From Verrucomicrobiales bacterium (GTDB lineage: Bacteria; Verrucomicrobiota; Verrucomicrobiia; Verrucomicrobiales; DEV007): DNA of 58,678 nucleotides. The translations under genes and the position numbers were made by a program. Where the stretch lies: positions 1 through 58,678 of the forward strand of contig JARGOD010000022.1 of the NCBI GenBank assembly GCA_029210205.1, read 5' to 3'. How positions within the stretch are numbered: position 1 is the stretch's first letter; every line of letters begins with the position of its first letter. This document shows positions 27,086 through 35,026 of this stretch, in pieces. The notes under the pieces were generated by a model, which saw only the letters and a list, made by a program, of their open reading frames with translations, did not search any database and was not told the origin of the DNA.

Positions 27086-27658
27086 ATGCCCAACCTCACG
27101 GAGATCCTGACCGACATCCAGGAGGACATCGAAGGAGATGAGATCCATCTTGAGGAAATCGTCTCCCGCTTTGAAGATCGTGGCTTCGGCCCTCTCCTTC
27201 TGGCTCCCGCCCTCATTGCAGTTCTACCGACCGGAGCTATCCCGGGCGTCCCGACAATCTGCGCAGTCTTCATTCTTCTCATCAGTGGCCAGATTCTTCT
27301 GGGAAAACACCATCCCTGGCTCCCAAAGCGAATCCGGCAATTCTCCGTTTCCAAATCCAAGTTCCAAAAAGGTTTTAATAAGGTGAGACCATGGACCGAA
27401 CGATTCGACCGACTCCTATCGCCGCGGCTGGAGTTTCTCACCCGCGATACCGGGACCCGCGTCGTCGCGATGATTGCAATCATCCTCTCGATCCTCATGA
27501 TTCCACTTGAACTGATCCCTCTCGCCTGTGCCGTCCCAGGACTCTCGATCGGATTTTTCGCGATCGGGCTAAGCGCCAAGGACGGACTATTCACGCTCTT
27601 CGCTCTTTTCATCGCAATTGGCACCGCGATTCTGGCCTGGCAATTTTGGCCTTTCTGA
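27086..27658 (+). CDS. ExoD family exopolysaccharide-synthesis membrane protein
   Basis: 190 residues. A cytoplasmic N-terminus (about 1-32, HLEEIVSRFEDRGFGPLLL) precedes membrane helices at about 37-58, 60-78, 125-145, 147-165 and 170-188. ALIAVLPTGAIPGVPTICAVF and LELIPLACAVPGLSIGFFAIGLSAKDG (in part) are characteristic of ExoD, originally defined by a role in rhizobial exopolysaccharide. Biochemical function is unknown. It lies 14 bases after the App1 gene and 12 before the ADP-ribosylglycohydrolase homologue, suggesting one transcript. Confidence 0.9.
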   Translation: MPNLTEILTDIQEDIEGDEIHLEEIVSRFEDRGFGPLLLAPALIAVLPTGAIPGVPTICAVFILLISGQILLGKHHPWLPKRIRQFSVSKSKFQKGFNKVRPWTERFDRLLSPRLEFLTRDTGTRVVAMIAIILSILMIPLELIPLACAVPGLSIGFFAIGLSAKDGLFTLFALFIAIGTAILAWQFWPF

Positions 27659-27670
27659 GAACGAAGCGCG

Positions 27671-28726
27671 ATGGGATTCGTAACCGTGCCGATGCAACTC
27701 GACCTTACTTCGATTTCCTCAACAAGCGCTGGTGCTCTCATCGGCTCCGCGATTGGCGATACCCTCGCAATGCCAGTACACTGGTATTACAACACTGCAG
27801 CGCTCGCATCTGACTACGGCGAGGTGCGTGACTTCATCGATCCGAAGAGCCCGCACCCCGATAGCATCCTGTGGCGCTCCAGCTACACCCCGCTGAATGA
27901 GACTGGCGAAATCCTTCACGATCAGGCTGAGTTCTGGGGAAAGCGCGGGATTCATTATCACCAGAATCTCGCGGCGGGTGAAAACACCGTCACGCTCCAA
28001 CTCGCCAACCTCCTCCAGGAATCGCTCCTCTCGAGCGACGGTTACGATGCGGATGACTACCTAAGCCGATACATCGACTTCATGACGACTCCCGGAAGCC
28101 ATCGCGACACCTATCTCGAAGAATGTCACCGTGGCTTTTTTCAAAACTACGCCCGGGGAGAAGACCCTAGGCGCTGCGGCATTCAGGAAAAACATATTGG
28201 TGGTCTCGCGGGGATCATCCCGCTCGCGGTCTGGTATCAGAATGATCCCGCTCTCGCCCATGAAAGTGCGCACGAACACCTCTCCTTGACGCACCCCGGG
28301 AAAGGCATGGCAGATTCCGCCTCACTGATCCTCGATATTCTGATCCCGGTCTTGCAGGGCGGAGATCTCTTCGAGACGATCCGCGGCCTCCATACACGAC
28401 AGGTCTCGCCACTTCTTGGATTCTCTCTCGATAAGCTTCTCAAACTGAAAGACACCGACGTGATCGGTCCTTTCTTCAGCCCCGCCTGCTACGTCGATGA
28501 CAGCGTCCCCAGCACGATCTATCTCGCTGCGAAATACCACGAGCGCCCCGAAGCAGGACTTATCGCGAATACAAACCTTGGCGGGGACAATGTTCACCGT
28601 GGCGCTATCCTCGGCGCCCTCTTAGGAGCTGGAAACGGATACGGGACATTTCCGGAAAGATGGACAGCAGGACTCGTCGAGCGCCCCCCACTTCTCAGCG
28701 ATTATTCTCCGTCGGACGAAAGGTGA
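27671..28726 (+). CDS. ADP-ribosylglycohydrolase-family protein with altered metal site
   Basis: 351 residues, all-alpha fold with the family start SAGALIGSAIGDTLAMP (about residues 18-34). The canonical TDDT metal motif is GENT at 103-106 and the canonical GGDTDT motif is GGDNVH at 304-309, so several metal-binding Asp are missing. Other Asp/Glu motifs such as YVDDSVPSTIYLA are kept. Typical members cleave ADP-ribose from proteins or related N-glycosides. Here hydrolase activity may be altered or act on another substrate. Last gene of the App1/ExoD series; its 3' end overlaps the convergent minus-strand gene by 32 bases. Confidence 0.9.
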   Translation: MGFVTVPMQLDLTSISSTSAGALIGSAIGDTLAMPVHWYYNTAALASDYGEVRDFIDPKSPHPDSILWRSSYTPLNETGEILHDQAEFWGKRGIHYHQNLAAGENTVTLQLANLLQESLLSSDGYDADDYLSRYIDFMTTPGSHRDTYLEECHRGFFQNYARGEDPRRCGIQEKHIGGLAGIIPLAVWYQNDPALAHESAHEHLSLTHPGKGMADSASLILDILIPVLQGGDLFETIRGLHTRQVSPLLGFSLDKLLKLKDTDVIGPFFSPACYVDDSVPSTIYLAAKYHERPEAGLIANTNLGGDNVHRGAILGALLGAGNGYGTFPERWTAGLVERPPLLSDYSPSDER

Positions 28727-28967
28727 GGACCACCCGAAAGCGTTGACCAAAAGGCTCATGCTCCAGCCAAGGTTCCTGAAACAGGTAATATCCCCGCGCC
28801 TCGTAAAAAATGATCTCATCCCGGATCGGAAGTTCCAACTCATCGTATTCCGTGGTGTCGGGCACCCATTCCATCTTTCGCTCCAACCGCCGCTTCACGG
28901 AACAGAAGCGATTGATGATCCTATCCTCCACATCCTGAATCAGGGCGAGTACCTCTTTTTGTTTCAT
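28695..28967 (-). CDS. small conserved-looking protein of unknown function
   Basis: 90 residues from ATG 28967. The sequence begins MKQKEVLALIQDVEDRIINR, is helical in its first half and has aromatic, beta-like strands in the second (ARGYYLFQEPWLEHEPFGQ, FRVVLTFRP). I see no known motif. Codon use is as in neighbouring genes. It converges on the glycohydrolase homologue, overlapping its last 32 bases, and starts 68 bases from the divergent membrane protein. A real gene is likely but its function is unknown. Confidence 0.6.
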   Translation of the reverse strand: MKQKEVLALIQDVEDRIINRFCSVKRRLERKMEWVPDTTEYDELELPIRDEIIFYEARGYYLFQEPWLEHEPFGQRFRVVLTFRPTENNR

Positions 28968-29035
28968 GCCGAACAATTACGCATCCCGCTGCTTTTACGA
29001 CACAGGAAGTTCCAGCCCTTTCTCCGCTTTTCAAT

Positions 29036-29515
29036 ATGATCACTGAGCAATCCTCTTCCTCGATCCTCACGATTCTCCTCATTCAACTGATCGCGAGCTG
29101 CGGCATGCTCGGCGTTATCTGGCTCGTGCAACTCATTACCTACCCACAGTTTGCGGAAATTGGTGAGACGGATTTTGTCGACTACCACCAACATTACTCT
29201 AACCGCGTCACCTGGATCGTGGCGCCGCTTATGCTCATTGAGCTGGGAACCGCTTTTCTCCTCATCGTCCATTTCTGGAAGAGCCCGCTCTTTGTTCTCG
29301 CCCTCGCTGGCTTACTTATTGTCATCACGCTCTGGGGTCTCACCGCATTCGTGCAAGTACCGCAGCACACAAGGCTCTCGTACGGATACTCAATCGAAAC
29401 GATTCGCGAGCTCGTTCGGGGAAACTGGGCGCGCACGATTCTCTGGTCGCTCAAAGTGGTGCTCACCGGTGTCTTGATTCACCGCTTCGTCTTTTCGGAA
29501 CTAATCCCAAAGTAG
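29036..29515 (+). CDS. small four-TM membrane protein, unknown function
   Basis: 159 residues with four hydrophobic segments at about 9-34, 60-80, 85-108 and 136-152. Conserved-looking polar elements are VQLITYPQF, YHQHYSNRV and TAFVQVPQHTRLSYGY, reminiscent of DUF1772-like small membrane proteins with paired Tyr-Pro and His residues. No enzyme function can be assigned. The 3' end overlaps the convergent symporter gene by 37 bases. Confidence 0.8.
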   Translation: MITEQSSSSILTILLIQLIASCGMLGVIWLVQLITYPQFAEIGETDFVDYHQHYSNRVTWIVAPLMLIELGTAFLLIVHFWKSPLFVLALAGLLIVITLWGLTAFVQVPQHTRLSYGYSIETIRELVRGNWARTILWSLKVVLTGVLIHRFVFSELIPK

Positions 29516-31368
29516 CGAAGACGCAGCGTTTCAGAAACCGGTTCCTGTGAGAGACTTCCCCCCACAATTGCGATACTGGAAAAGAGCACCGCCCAAACGA
29601 AGGGGTGCAATCCGAGGAGGAGATATTCACCAAACTCCCTGGTGATTAAAAACCCGATCAGATAGAGAATTAAAACCGTCACGCCGCCCGCGAGCATTCC
29701 GCCAATGATCCCTCGCGACGTTGTCCTCGGCCAGTAAAGGGTGAAGATCATCGGCATCAAAAAACAAGCTCCCAGCCCTGCCGAGGCAAAGACAATGAGA
29801 TGCTGCAAAAATTTTGGAGGGTGCATCACCGCAAGCAAGCCTAACACTCCAACCACAATCGTGACAAAATAGCTCAGTCGCTTCACCTGCTTCTCTGTCG
29901 CCTTTGGATTAATCGATTCCTGATAGACATCCCTTACAATTCCTGACGAAACCAAAAGGAGAAAGCTATCAACGCTAGACATCACCGCCGCAAACGGAGC
30001 TGCGATCAAGAGGCCGGCGAGCCAGGGCATTCCAGCATTGGACGTCAGAAGTGCCGCCATCTCCGGCATGACCCGGTCGGGATGCACTTCCATGCCCGGA
30101 AGCAAGACTCGAGCGCAGGTAAAAATGATCACGAGCGGAAAATAGATCAGGGTGAAGTAAACCGCGACCATAACAATCGAACGCCGCAAAGTCACCGTAT
30201 CGCGAAACGCCATTTGCCTGACCATGTAACTCGGTTGCCCCGCGCCGCTAAAGGTCCAGAACGCGAAAAAACTGAGCGCCAACATCACCCCGAGAAATCC
30301 ACCAGAATCTTTTCGAGAAGGCCCCGGCGCAGTCAAATAGACCCCTTTTTGCCCGTCACCATAAGCGTAACGCTCCGGCTCACCGATGATCGACGCAATG
30401 AATCCCGGCGTCCTGTCGAACCCTGACAAAACATTATCAATCTCCGCAGGCGTTGTCAGTTTTAGCGCCTCAGCCGGCTCACTTTTCAGACTTCCCGCTG
30501 AAATCAAGACGGCCGACTTCAATCTTACCACACCTCGCTCCCCGGCAGTTTCAAGCCATTCGCCACGCGAAAGCCGAATCTCTTCGTCAGACACTTCAAC
30601 TCGAGAAACCACAACTTCGACTGAATGAGGCGGAGTCATCTCGCCAAGCGCCCGTGTCGCCTTCCCAATTCCGCCAACCTGCGCGAGTGCAAGCACCAGC
30701 ATGATTACCACTCCGAGACCCATGACAATCCCCTGCATCACATCGGTCCAAACGACTGCGCGAAAACCGCCGAACGTTGTGTAGGCAATCACTGACACCG
30801 CAAAGACAAGAAGACAAAGAAGATAATCTCCGTCCGCAGCGCCGATCCATGGAATCCCGGAGGTGAGCCGGTCAACCCCGGCGACTGCTGTTTCATAAAT
30901 CGGAACACCATCGAGCAAGGTCGCCATGATCTGAGCGCCAGCCTTGAACTGCGCCATGAGGTAGAAGAACATGAAAAAGACGACGAGGAGAGTCGCAAGA
31001 TTCCCAACATTCCGATTCTCATAACGCCGTCTTAGTAATTCAGGAATCGTGATTGCCCCCGCAATCCGGCCTACCTGATTGATCCGCTTTGCGAGCAAAC
31101 CCAAAGCAATGATCGGGACAACCATGTAACCGGCGATCCACCATGCAAGGACCCATCCGTGCGTATAGATCAATGAGGGGAAGCCCATGAAGCTTCCTCC
31201 CGACGCCGATGTCGCAGCATAGGTGAAAGCAAAAGCCCATAGGCCGATACTTTTGCTCCCGAGAAAATACTCGCTGACAAAGGCCTTCGACTTTCCGACT
31301 CGATTCGCGAAGATCGCAAGCGCAAAAACCGCAACCATGTAAAGACCGAAGGCGATCAGCGCCGTCAT
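29479..31368 (-). CDS. PanF-like sodium:solute symporter with a large inserted loop
   Basis: 629 residues, about 13 TM helices of the SSS family. NEYFLGS-like (SEYFLGSKSIGLW), YAATSASGGSFMGFPS, TTFGGFRAVVWTDVMQG and MHPPKFLQHLIVFASAG parallel the pantothenate symporter PanF, and the coupled upstream gene is YhdT-like, as in the E. coli yhdT-panF pair. Between TM segments near residues 240-375 there is an inserted polar region of roughly 110-130 residues (VVVSRVEVSDEEIRLSRG to LTAPGPSRKDSGG) that PanF lacks. Pantothenate or another organic acid is the likely substrate; the insertion makes this unsure. Confidence 0.88.
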   Translation of the reverse strand: MTALIAFGLYMVAVFALAIFANRVGKSKAFVSEYFLGSKSIGLWAFAFTYAATSASGGSFMGFPSLIYTHGWVLAWWIAGYMVVPIIALGLLAKRINQVGRIAGAITIPELLRRRYENRNVGNLATLLVVFFMFFYLMAQFKAGAQIMATLLDGVPIYETAVAGVDRLTSGIPWIGAADGDYLLCLLVFAVSVIAYTTFGGFRAVVWTDVMQGIVMGLGVVIMLVLALAQVGGIGKATRALGEMTPPHSVEVVVSRVEVSDEEIRLSRGEWLETAGERGVVRLKSAVLISAGSLKSEPAEALKLTTPAEIDNVLSGFDRTPGFIASIIGEPERYAYGDGQKGVYLTAPGPSRKDSGGFLGVMLALSFFAFWTFSGAGQPSYMVRQMAFRDTVTLRRSIVMVAVYFTLIYFPLVIIFTCARVLLPGMEVHPDRVMPEMAALLTSNAGMPWLAGLLIAAPFAAVMSSVDSFLLLVSSGIVRDVYQESINPKATEKQVKRLSYFVTIVVGVLGLLAVMHPPKFLQHLIVFASAGLGACFLMPMIFTLYWPRTTSRGIIGGMLAGGVTVLILYLIGFLITREFGEYLLLGLHPFVWAVLFSSIAIVGGSLSQEPVSETLRLRYFGISSEKTKR

Positions 31369-31646
31369 TCTGTCTCCTCCTCATTGCTTAATGGCGTGTC
31401 CTTCATAAAACCCATCGCAAACCAAATCGTTGTCGAAACGGCAAGAACCCAGGGAACCGCAACCCCGATGATAACCCATTTTGGCATCCCAAAAAGAATC
31501 TCCGGATCTTCTGCCGATCCGCCATCAGCAAAAAAGCCGTTGTAAACAACCGTCCAGATCGCGAAAAAAGTCCAGATACCGACCATGACCCAAAACTCGC
31601 GCTTTGATTGTCGAAATGACTTTCCCAGTTCTTCCGGTTTCTGCAT
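31365..31646 (-). CDS. YhdT/DUF997-like small membrane subunit
   Basis: 93 residues from ATG 31646; a GTG at 31676 would add ten. Two membrane helices (about 21-38 and 60-83; VMVGIWTFFAIWTVVYNG and WVIIGVAVPWVLAVSTTIW) match the size and layout of YhdT/DUF997 proteins that accompany PanF-type symporters. The TGA overlaps the symporter ATG (ATGA), so both are made together. It probably helps assembly or activity of the symporter. Confidence 0.8.
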   Translation of the reverse strand: MQKPEELGKSFRQSKREFWVMVGIWTFFAIWTVVYNGFFADGGSAEDPEILFGMPKWVIIGVAVPWVLAVSTTIWFAMGFMKDTPLSNEEETE

Positions 31647-31741
31647 GGCTTTCAAGTTGAAAGGAAGACCTGCCACGGAAAAGCCAATTTCGACCTTAAT
31701 GACGTGCTGACTTTCCTTTCAGCCTTCGCTAGCCTCGCCGC

Positions 31742-32866
31742 ATGCTAGATCCAATCCAACGTGAGGCAGAATTCCCCGGCCTTTCGCAGCGTAGCTATCT
31801 AAATACAGCGGCTGAGGGTATTCCTCCACTCTCCTCACTCGATGCCTTTCGCCAGTATCAGGAGGACAAACTCCTCGGAATGGATGGACGGGAGCATCTC
31901 TTTCAACTCTTCAACGACGCACGCAGCAGCGCTGCCAATTTGCTTTCTCTCAGTGCAGAGGAAATCTCTTTTTGCTCCTCCACCTCGGAGGCTTACAACC
32001 TTCTCGCAAGCGCCGTCGAGTTTCCCGGGAACTCTGAAGCTGTGATTACCAACCTCGATTTCCCCTCCGGCGCGACGCCGTGGCTCAGACATCCTGACAA
32101 ACCCATTGTTCAGCTCTGGGAACATCAGAACGGTGTGTTGAAACTTGACGACCTCAATGAGCTTCTCAATGAAAGGACTCGTCTTGTTCAAGTTTCTCTT
32201 GTGAGTTTTCTAACCGGCTATCGTATCGAGTGGGAACCATTCAGGGACCTCGTCCGGCAACTCGCGCCCAGCGCCGTCCTCGCCGTTGATGTCACACAGG
32301 CTGCCGGCCGTATTGAACTCGATTGTCTCGATGCTGACTGCCTTTTTGCGAGTGGCTACAAATGGCTTCTCGGTAGCCACGGGAGTTGTCTCATTGCAAT
32401 CCCGAAAGCCAGCTGTCATGCGCTGACGGTGAGAGCCGGAGGCTGGTATCATCTCGCAAATGCCTTTGACGAGGATCGTTTCGAGCGGGCCGAATCATTT
32501 CCAGGGGCCGCAGGATTTGCTGTCGGAATGCCTTCTTTTCCTGCGATTTATTCACTGAAACACGGCATCGACTTCCTTCGCTCGATAGGCGTTGGGGCCA
32601 TCGCCACTCACGCAGACCGACTCGTCTCCCAACTGCACGAAGGACTCCAATCACTCGGAGTTAAAACGATGTCTCCTCATCAGCCCGAAAACTCCTCAGG
32701 GATCGTCTCGTTTCTGTCGGCATCGGACGCGGAGTTGAACGCATTCCTTCGCAAGCACAAGATTCACGTGATGCATCAAGCCGGGCGCATGCGCGTCGCC
32801 GTCCACGGCTACAATACGGAAGAGGACATTGCCGGCTTTCTGGGTGTTCTAAAAAAGTTCAGCTGA
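31742..32866 (+). CDS. class V aminotransferase (PLP-dependent)
   Basis: 374 residues with the class V fold: YLNTAAEGIPPLSS at the N-terminus, VITNLDFPSGATPWLR, AVDVTQAAG with the Asp that binds the pyridine nitrogen, and the Schiff-base Lys in ASGYKWLLG. It is closest in style to cysteine desulfurase/isopenicillin-N-epimerase-like members; the mobile Cys loop of a desulfurase is not visible. The substrate is unknown. It is divergent from the YhdT-like gene and ends 9 bases from the convergent amidohydrolase gene. Confidence 0.92.
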   Translation: MLDPIQREAEFPGLSQRSYLNTAAEGIPPLSSLDAFRQYQEDKLLGMDGREHLFQLFNDARSSAANLLSLSAEEISFCSSTSEAYNLLASAVEFPGNSEAVITNLDFPSGATPWLRHPDKPIVQLWEHQNGVLKLDDLNELLNERTRLVQVSLVSFLTGYRIEWEPFRDLVRQLAPSAVLAVDVTQAAGRIELDCLDADCLFASGYKWLLGSHGSCLIAIPKASCHALTVRAGGWYHLANAFDEDRFERAESFPGAAGFAVGMPSFPAIYSLKHGIDFLRSIGVGAIATHADRLVSQLHEGLQSLGVKTMSPHQPENSSGIVSFLSASDAELNAFLRKHKIHVMHQAGRMRVAVHGYNTEEDIAGFLGVLKKFS

Positions 32867-32874
32867 CGACCATC

Positions 32875-33795
32875 CTAACTAAAGAATAATCTGTCTGCCG
32901 TCCCGCCGAGGATCTGCTCTTTTTCATCCGTCGAAAGAAAATCCGCATGTTCCGTCACGAGCTCGAGCGAGGCCTCGTAGCTGTGAACTCCCTGAACCTG
33001 ATAGGGGCAATCGGACCCCCACATTAATCTCTCTGCGCCAAAGGCATCCCTCACCTGTTTAAACATCGGGAGCAAATCAGTGTAGGGCGGGGCCTTTTTC
33101 CCAAGTGCATAGAATGCTGACGTTTTCACGAAGACATTGGGAAACTCGGCAAGCACGAGAAGATCATCCAACTCTGATTGATCGACGGAACCGTTCATGC
33201 CAATCCTTGAAAAATGATCAATCACGACACGCGTGTCAGGATATAACTCGCACATTTTCCGAATCACCGGCAAGACTTCGGGGTTCGCGAGACAACACAT
33301 CGCAAGGCCATTCTCGGCTCCTGCAGTCCACATCCGCTTCATCCCGGGATTTGTATCCCAATTTTTGACCCGATCCGGAAAAGCATAAAGTCGGAATCCC
33401 CGCACGCCTTTATCGGCCATGCGAGTCATCGTCGATGCTACATTTTTCAGTTGGTGATTTACAATTCCAATTCCTCCAAACTGCCCGGGGAAGTTAGCCA
33501 TGACATCGAGCATAAATTGATTTCCAAACTCGTAAAAACTCATCTGCACGAGGACGGTGCGATGGACTCCAGTTCCTTTCTGAATCTCAAATAAGTCAGT
33601 CGGCATGAACGTTTCCGGCTTCGGTTCGTGATCAAGGAAATTAGTGGAAATGGGATAGGTTGCCCATTCTGAAGTCCATAAATGAACATGTGCATCGATC
33701 CGGTTCGGGCCTCGCTCAGCGGCAGTTCCACTCAGGCTCGCGCCTGCAGCCCCGGCAGAGGTAGCGATAAATGCTCTTCTCGAAAGTCTCTTCAT
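32875..33795 (-). CDS. exported amidohydrolase family protein (Amidohydro_2)
   Basis: 306 residues with a Tat-type signal (MKRLSRRAFIATSAGAAGASL, RRAFI). After cleavage comes the metal motif DAHVHLW (about residues 34-40), later DHFSR and LMWGSDCPY with the catalytic Asp. The fold is the TIM-barrel metal-dependent hydrolase group that includes lactonases (4-sulfomuconolactone or 2-pyrone-4,6-dicarboxylate type). Periplasmic lactone or amide hydrolysis is plausible but the substrate is unknown. ATGA-coupled to the M20 peptidase gene. Confidence 0.9.
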   Translation of the reverse strand: MKRLSRRAFIATSAGAAGASLSGTAAERGPNRIDAHVHLWTSEWATYPISTNFLDHEPKPETFMPTDLFEIQKGTGVHRTVLVQMSFYEFGNQFMLDVMANFPGQFGGIGIVNHQLKNVASTMTRMADKGVRGFRLYAFPDRVKNWDTNPGMKRMWTAGAENGLAMCCLANPEVLPVIRKMCELYPDTRVVIDHFSRIGMNGSVDQSELDDLLVLAEFPNVFVKTSAFYALGKKAPPYTDLLPMFKQVRDAFGAERLMWGSDCPYQVQGVHSYEASLELVTEHADFLSTDEKEQILGGTADRLFFS

Positions 33796-34928
33796 AATTC
33801 GTAGTTCATCAAAAATCGGATATAAAAATCAAACGCCTTCTCGACTTCTTTGAGGTCTACATATTCGACCGCACCGTGAGCCTGATCAATCGAGCCCGGA
33901 CCGAAAATGATCCCATCGATCCCTGCCCGCGAAAACTTCGTGACATCGCATCCAAAGGGAACTCCAACCGGCTTGTCCGGCAGTCCCATTTCAGATAGAA
34001 CCGATACCGCGATACGAACGACCTCCGCCGCCGAGTCAGTTTCCATCGCTTCATCGAGCAGGTCCGGATCATGGACAATCACGTTCCCGGAATCCTCCGC
34101 GAACAAATCCCGATAGGCCTGCATCACATCAGCACCGCTCTCTCCGGGCAGAAGCCGATGATCGATTGAGAGGGCGCATCGCTCAGGAACGAAATTAATT
34201 TGATCACCACCCTCTATTAGGCTGATGCATCCTGTCGCTGATCCAAGAAGCGGGTGAGTGCTAGAATAAAGTCCGGCATGAAACGCCTCAACCTTCTTGA
34301 TCACATCCGCGATGCGACTGATTGCATTAACCCCAAGATGAGGTTTGGAACTATGAGCAGCTTTCCCGAGCGTCTCAATTTGGAAGCGGAGCACACCCTT
34401 GTTTGCGATGACGAGTTGTAGACTGGTGGGCTCGGACACAACTACGGACTCAAGCTGGATATTTTTTTCGCGGAGCCATTCAATTGATCGCAGCGCTCCG
34501 CTGAAAGCGTGCTCCTCATCGACGACCGCGATGAAGTAAACATCGCACGGCGGCACGAGCGATTCCTCTTTGAGGTAGATCATTGTCTCCAGCATCGCCG
34601 CGAGTCCTCCTTTCGTATCGCAGGATCCGCGTCCATATATCCGCCCCTCCTTCACCATCGGATCAAAGGGCGGAATCGTCATCCCCCCTACCGAGACCGT
34701 GTCCATGTGGGCTTCAAGAGCAATCGCCCGTTCCGAAGTCCTTCCTGGAATCTTCGCAATGACATTCTTTCGCCCCGGAAAAACCTCGTCAGTCGTGAAC
34801 TCCACTCCTGCTTTACCTAGCGAGGTTTCGATAAACGCCGCCACCGCCGCCTCGCCGGGGCCTCCCCAGACGGGATTCACGCTGTTAATCGCGATAAGGG
34901 AAGAGAGTGTGTCGTTTAGCTGATTCAT
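33792..34928 (-). CDS. M20 family metallopeptidase (ArgE/DapE/CPG2-like)
   Basis: 378-residue cytoplasmic di-zinc amidohydrolase. Metal and catalytic residues are clear: LEAHMDTVSVGG (His, catalytic Asp), GRGSCDTKGGLAAM (bridging Asp), AVVDEEHAFSG (catalytic and metal Glu) and the C-terminal IDQAHGAVEYVD His. A lid domain lies at about 175-285 (HSSKPHLGVNAI). It resembles acetylornithine deacetylase and N-acyl-amino-acid hydrolases; the physiological substrate is open. Its TGA overlaps the start of the amidohydrolase gene (ATGA), so the two hydrolases may act in one pathway. Confidence 0.92.
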   Translation of the reverse strand: MNQLNDTLSSLIAINSVNPVWGGPGEAAVAAFIETSLGKAGVEFTTDEVFPGRKNVIAKIPGRTSERAIALEAHMDTVSVGGMTIPPFDPMVKEGRIYGRGSCDTKGGLAAMLETMIYLKEESLVPPCDVYFIAVVDEEHAFSGALRSIEWLREKNIQLESVVVSEPTSLQLVIANKGVLRFQIETLGKAAHSSKPHLGVNAISRIADVIKKVEAFHAGLYSSTHPLLGSATGCISLIEGGDQINFVPERCALSIDHRLLPGESGADVMQAYRDLFAEDSGNVIVHDPDLLDEAMETDSAAEVVRIAVSVLSEMGLPDKPVGVPFGCDVTKFSRAGIDGIIFGPGSIDQAHGAVEYVDLKEVEKAFDFYIRFLMNYEL

Positions 34929-35026
34929 TCGTTAACGAAATTCAGCCTAAGAGCCGGAGCAGGAAAATTCCAGCAGACAGCCACCCACATCGGCGGTAGG
35001 CGGGAACAATATCAATAATTCTGTCG

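Noticed and set aside
26971..27741. 256-codon open frame on the minus strand
   Set aside because: Runs opposite App1 end, ExoD and the glycohydrolase start, which have strong family motifs.
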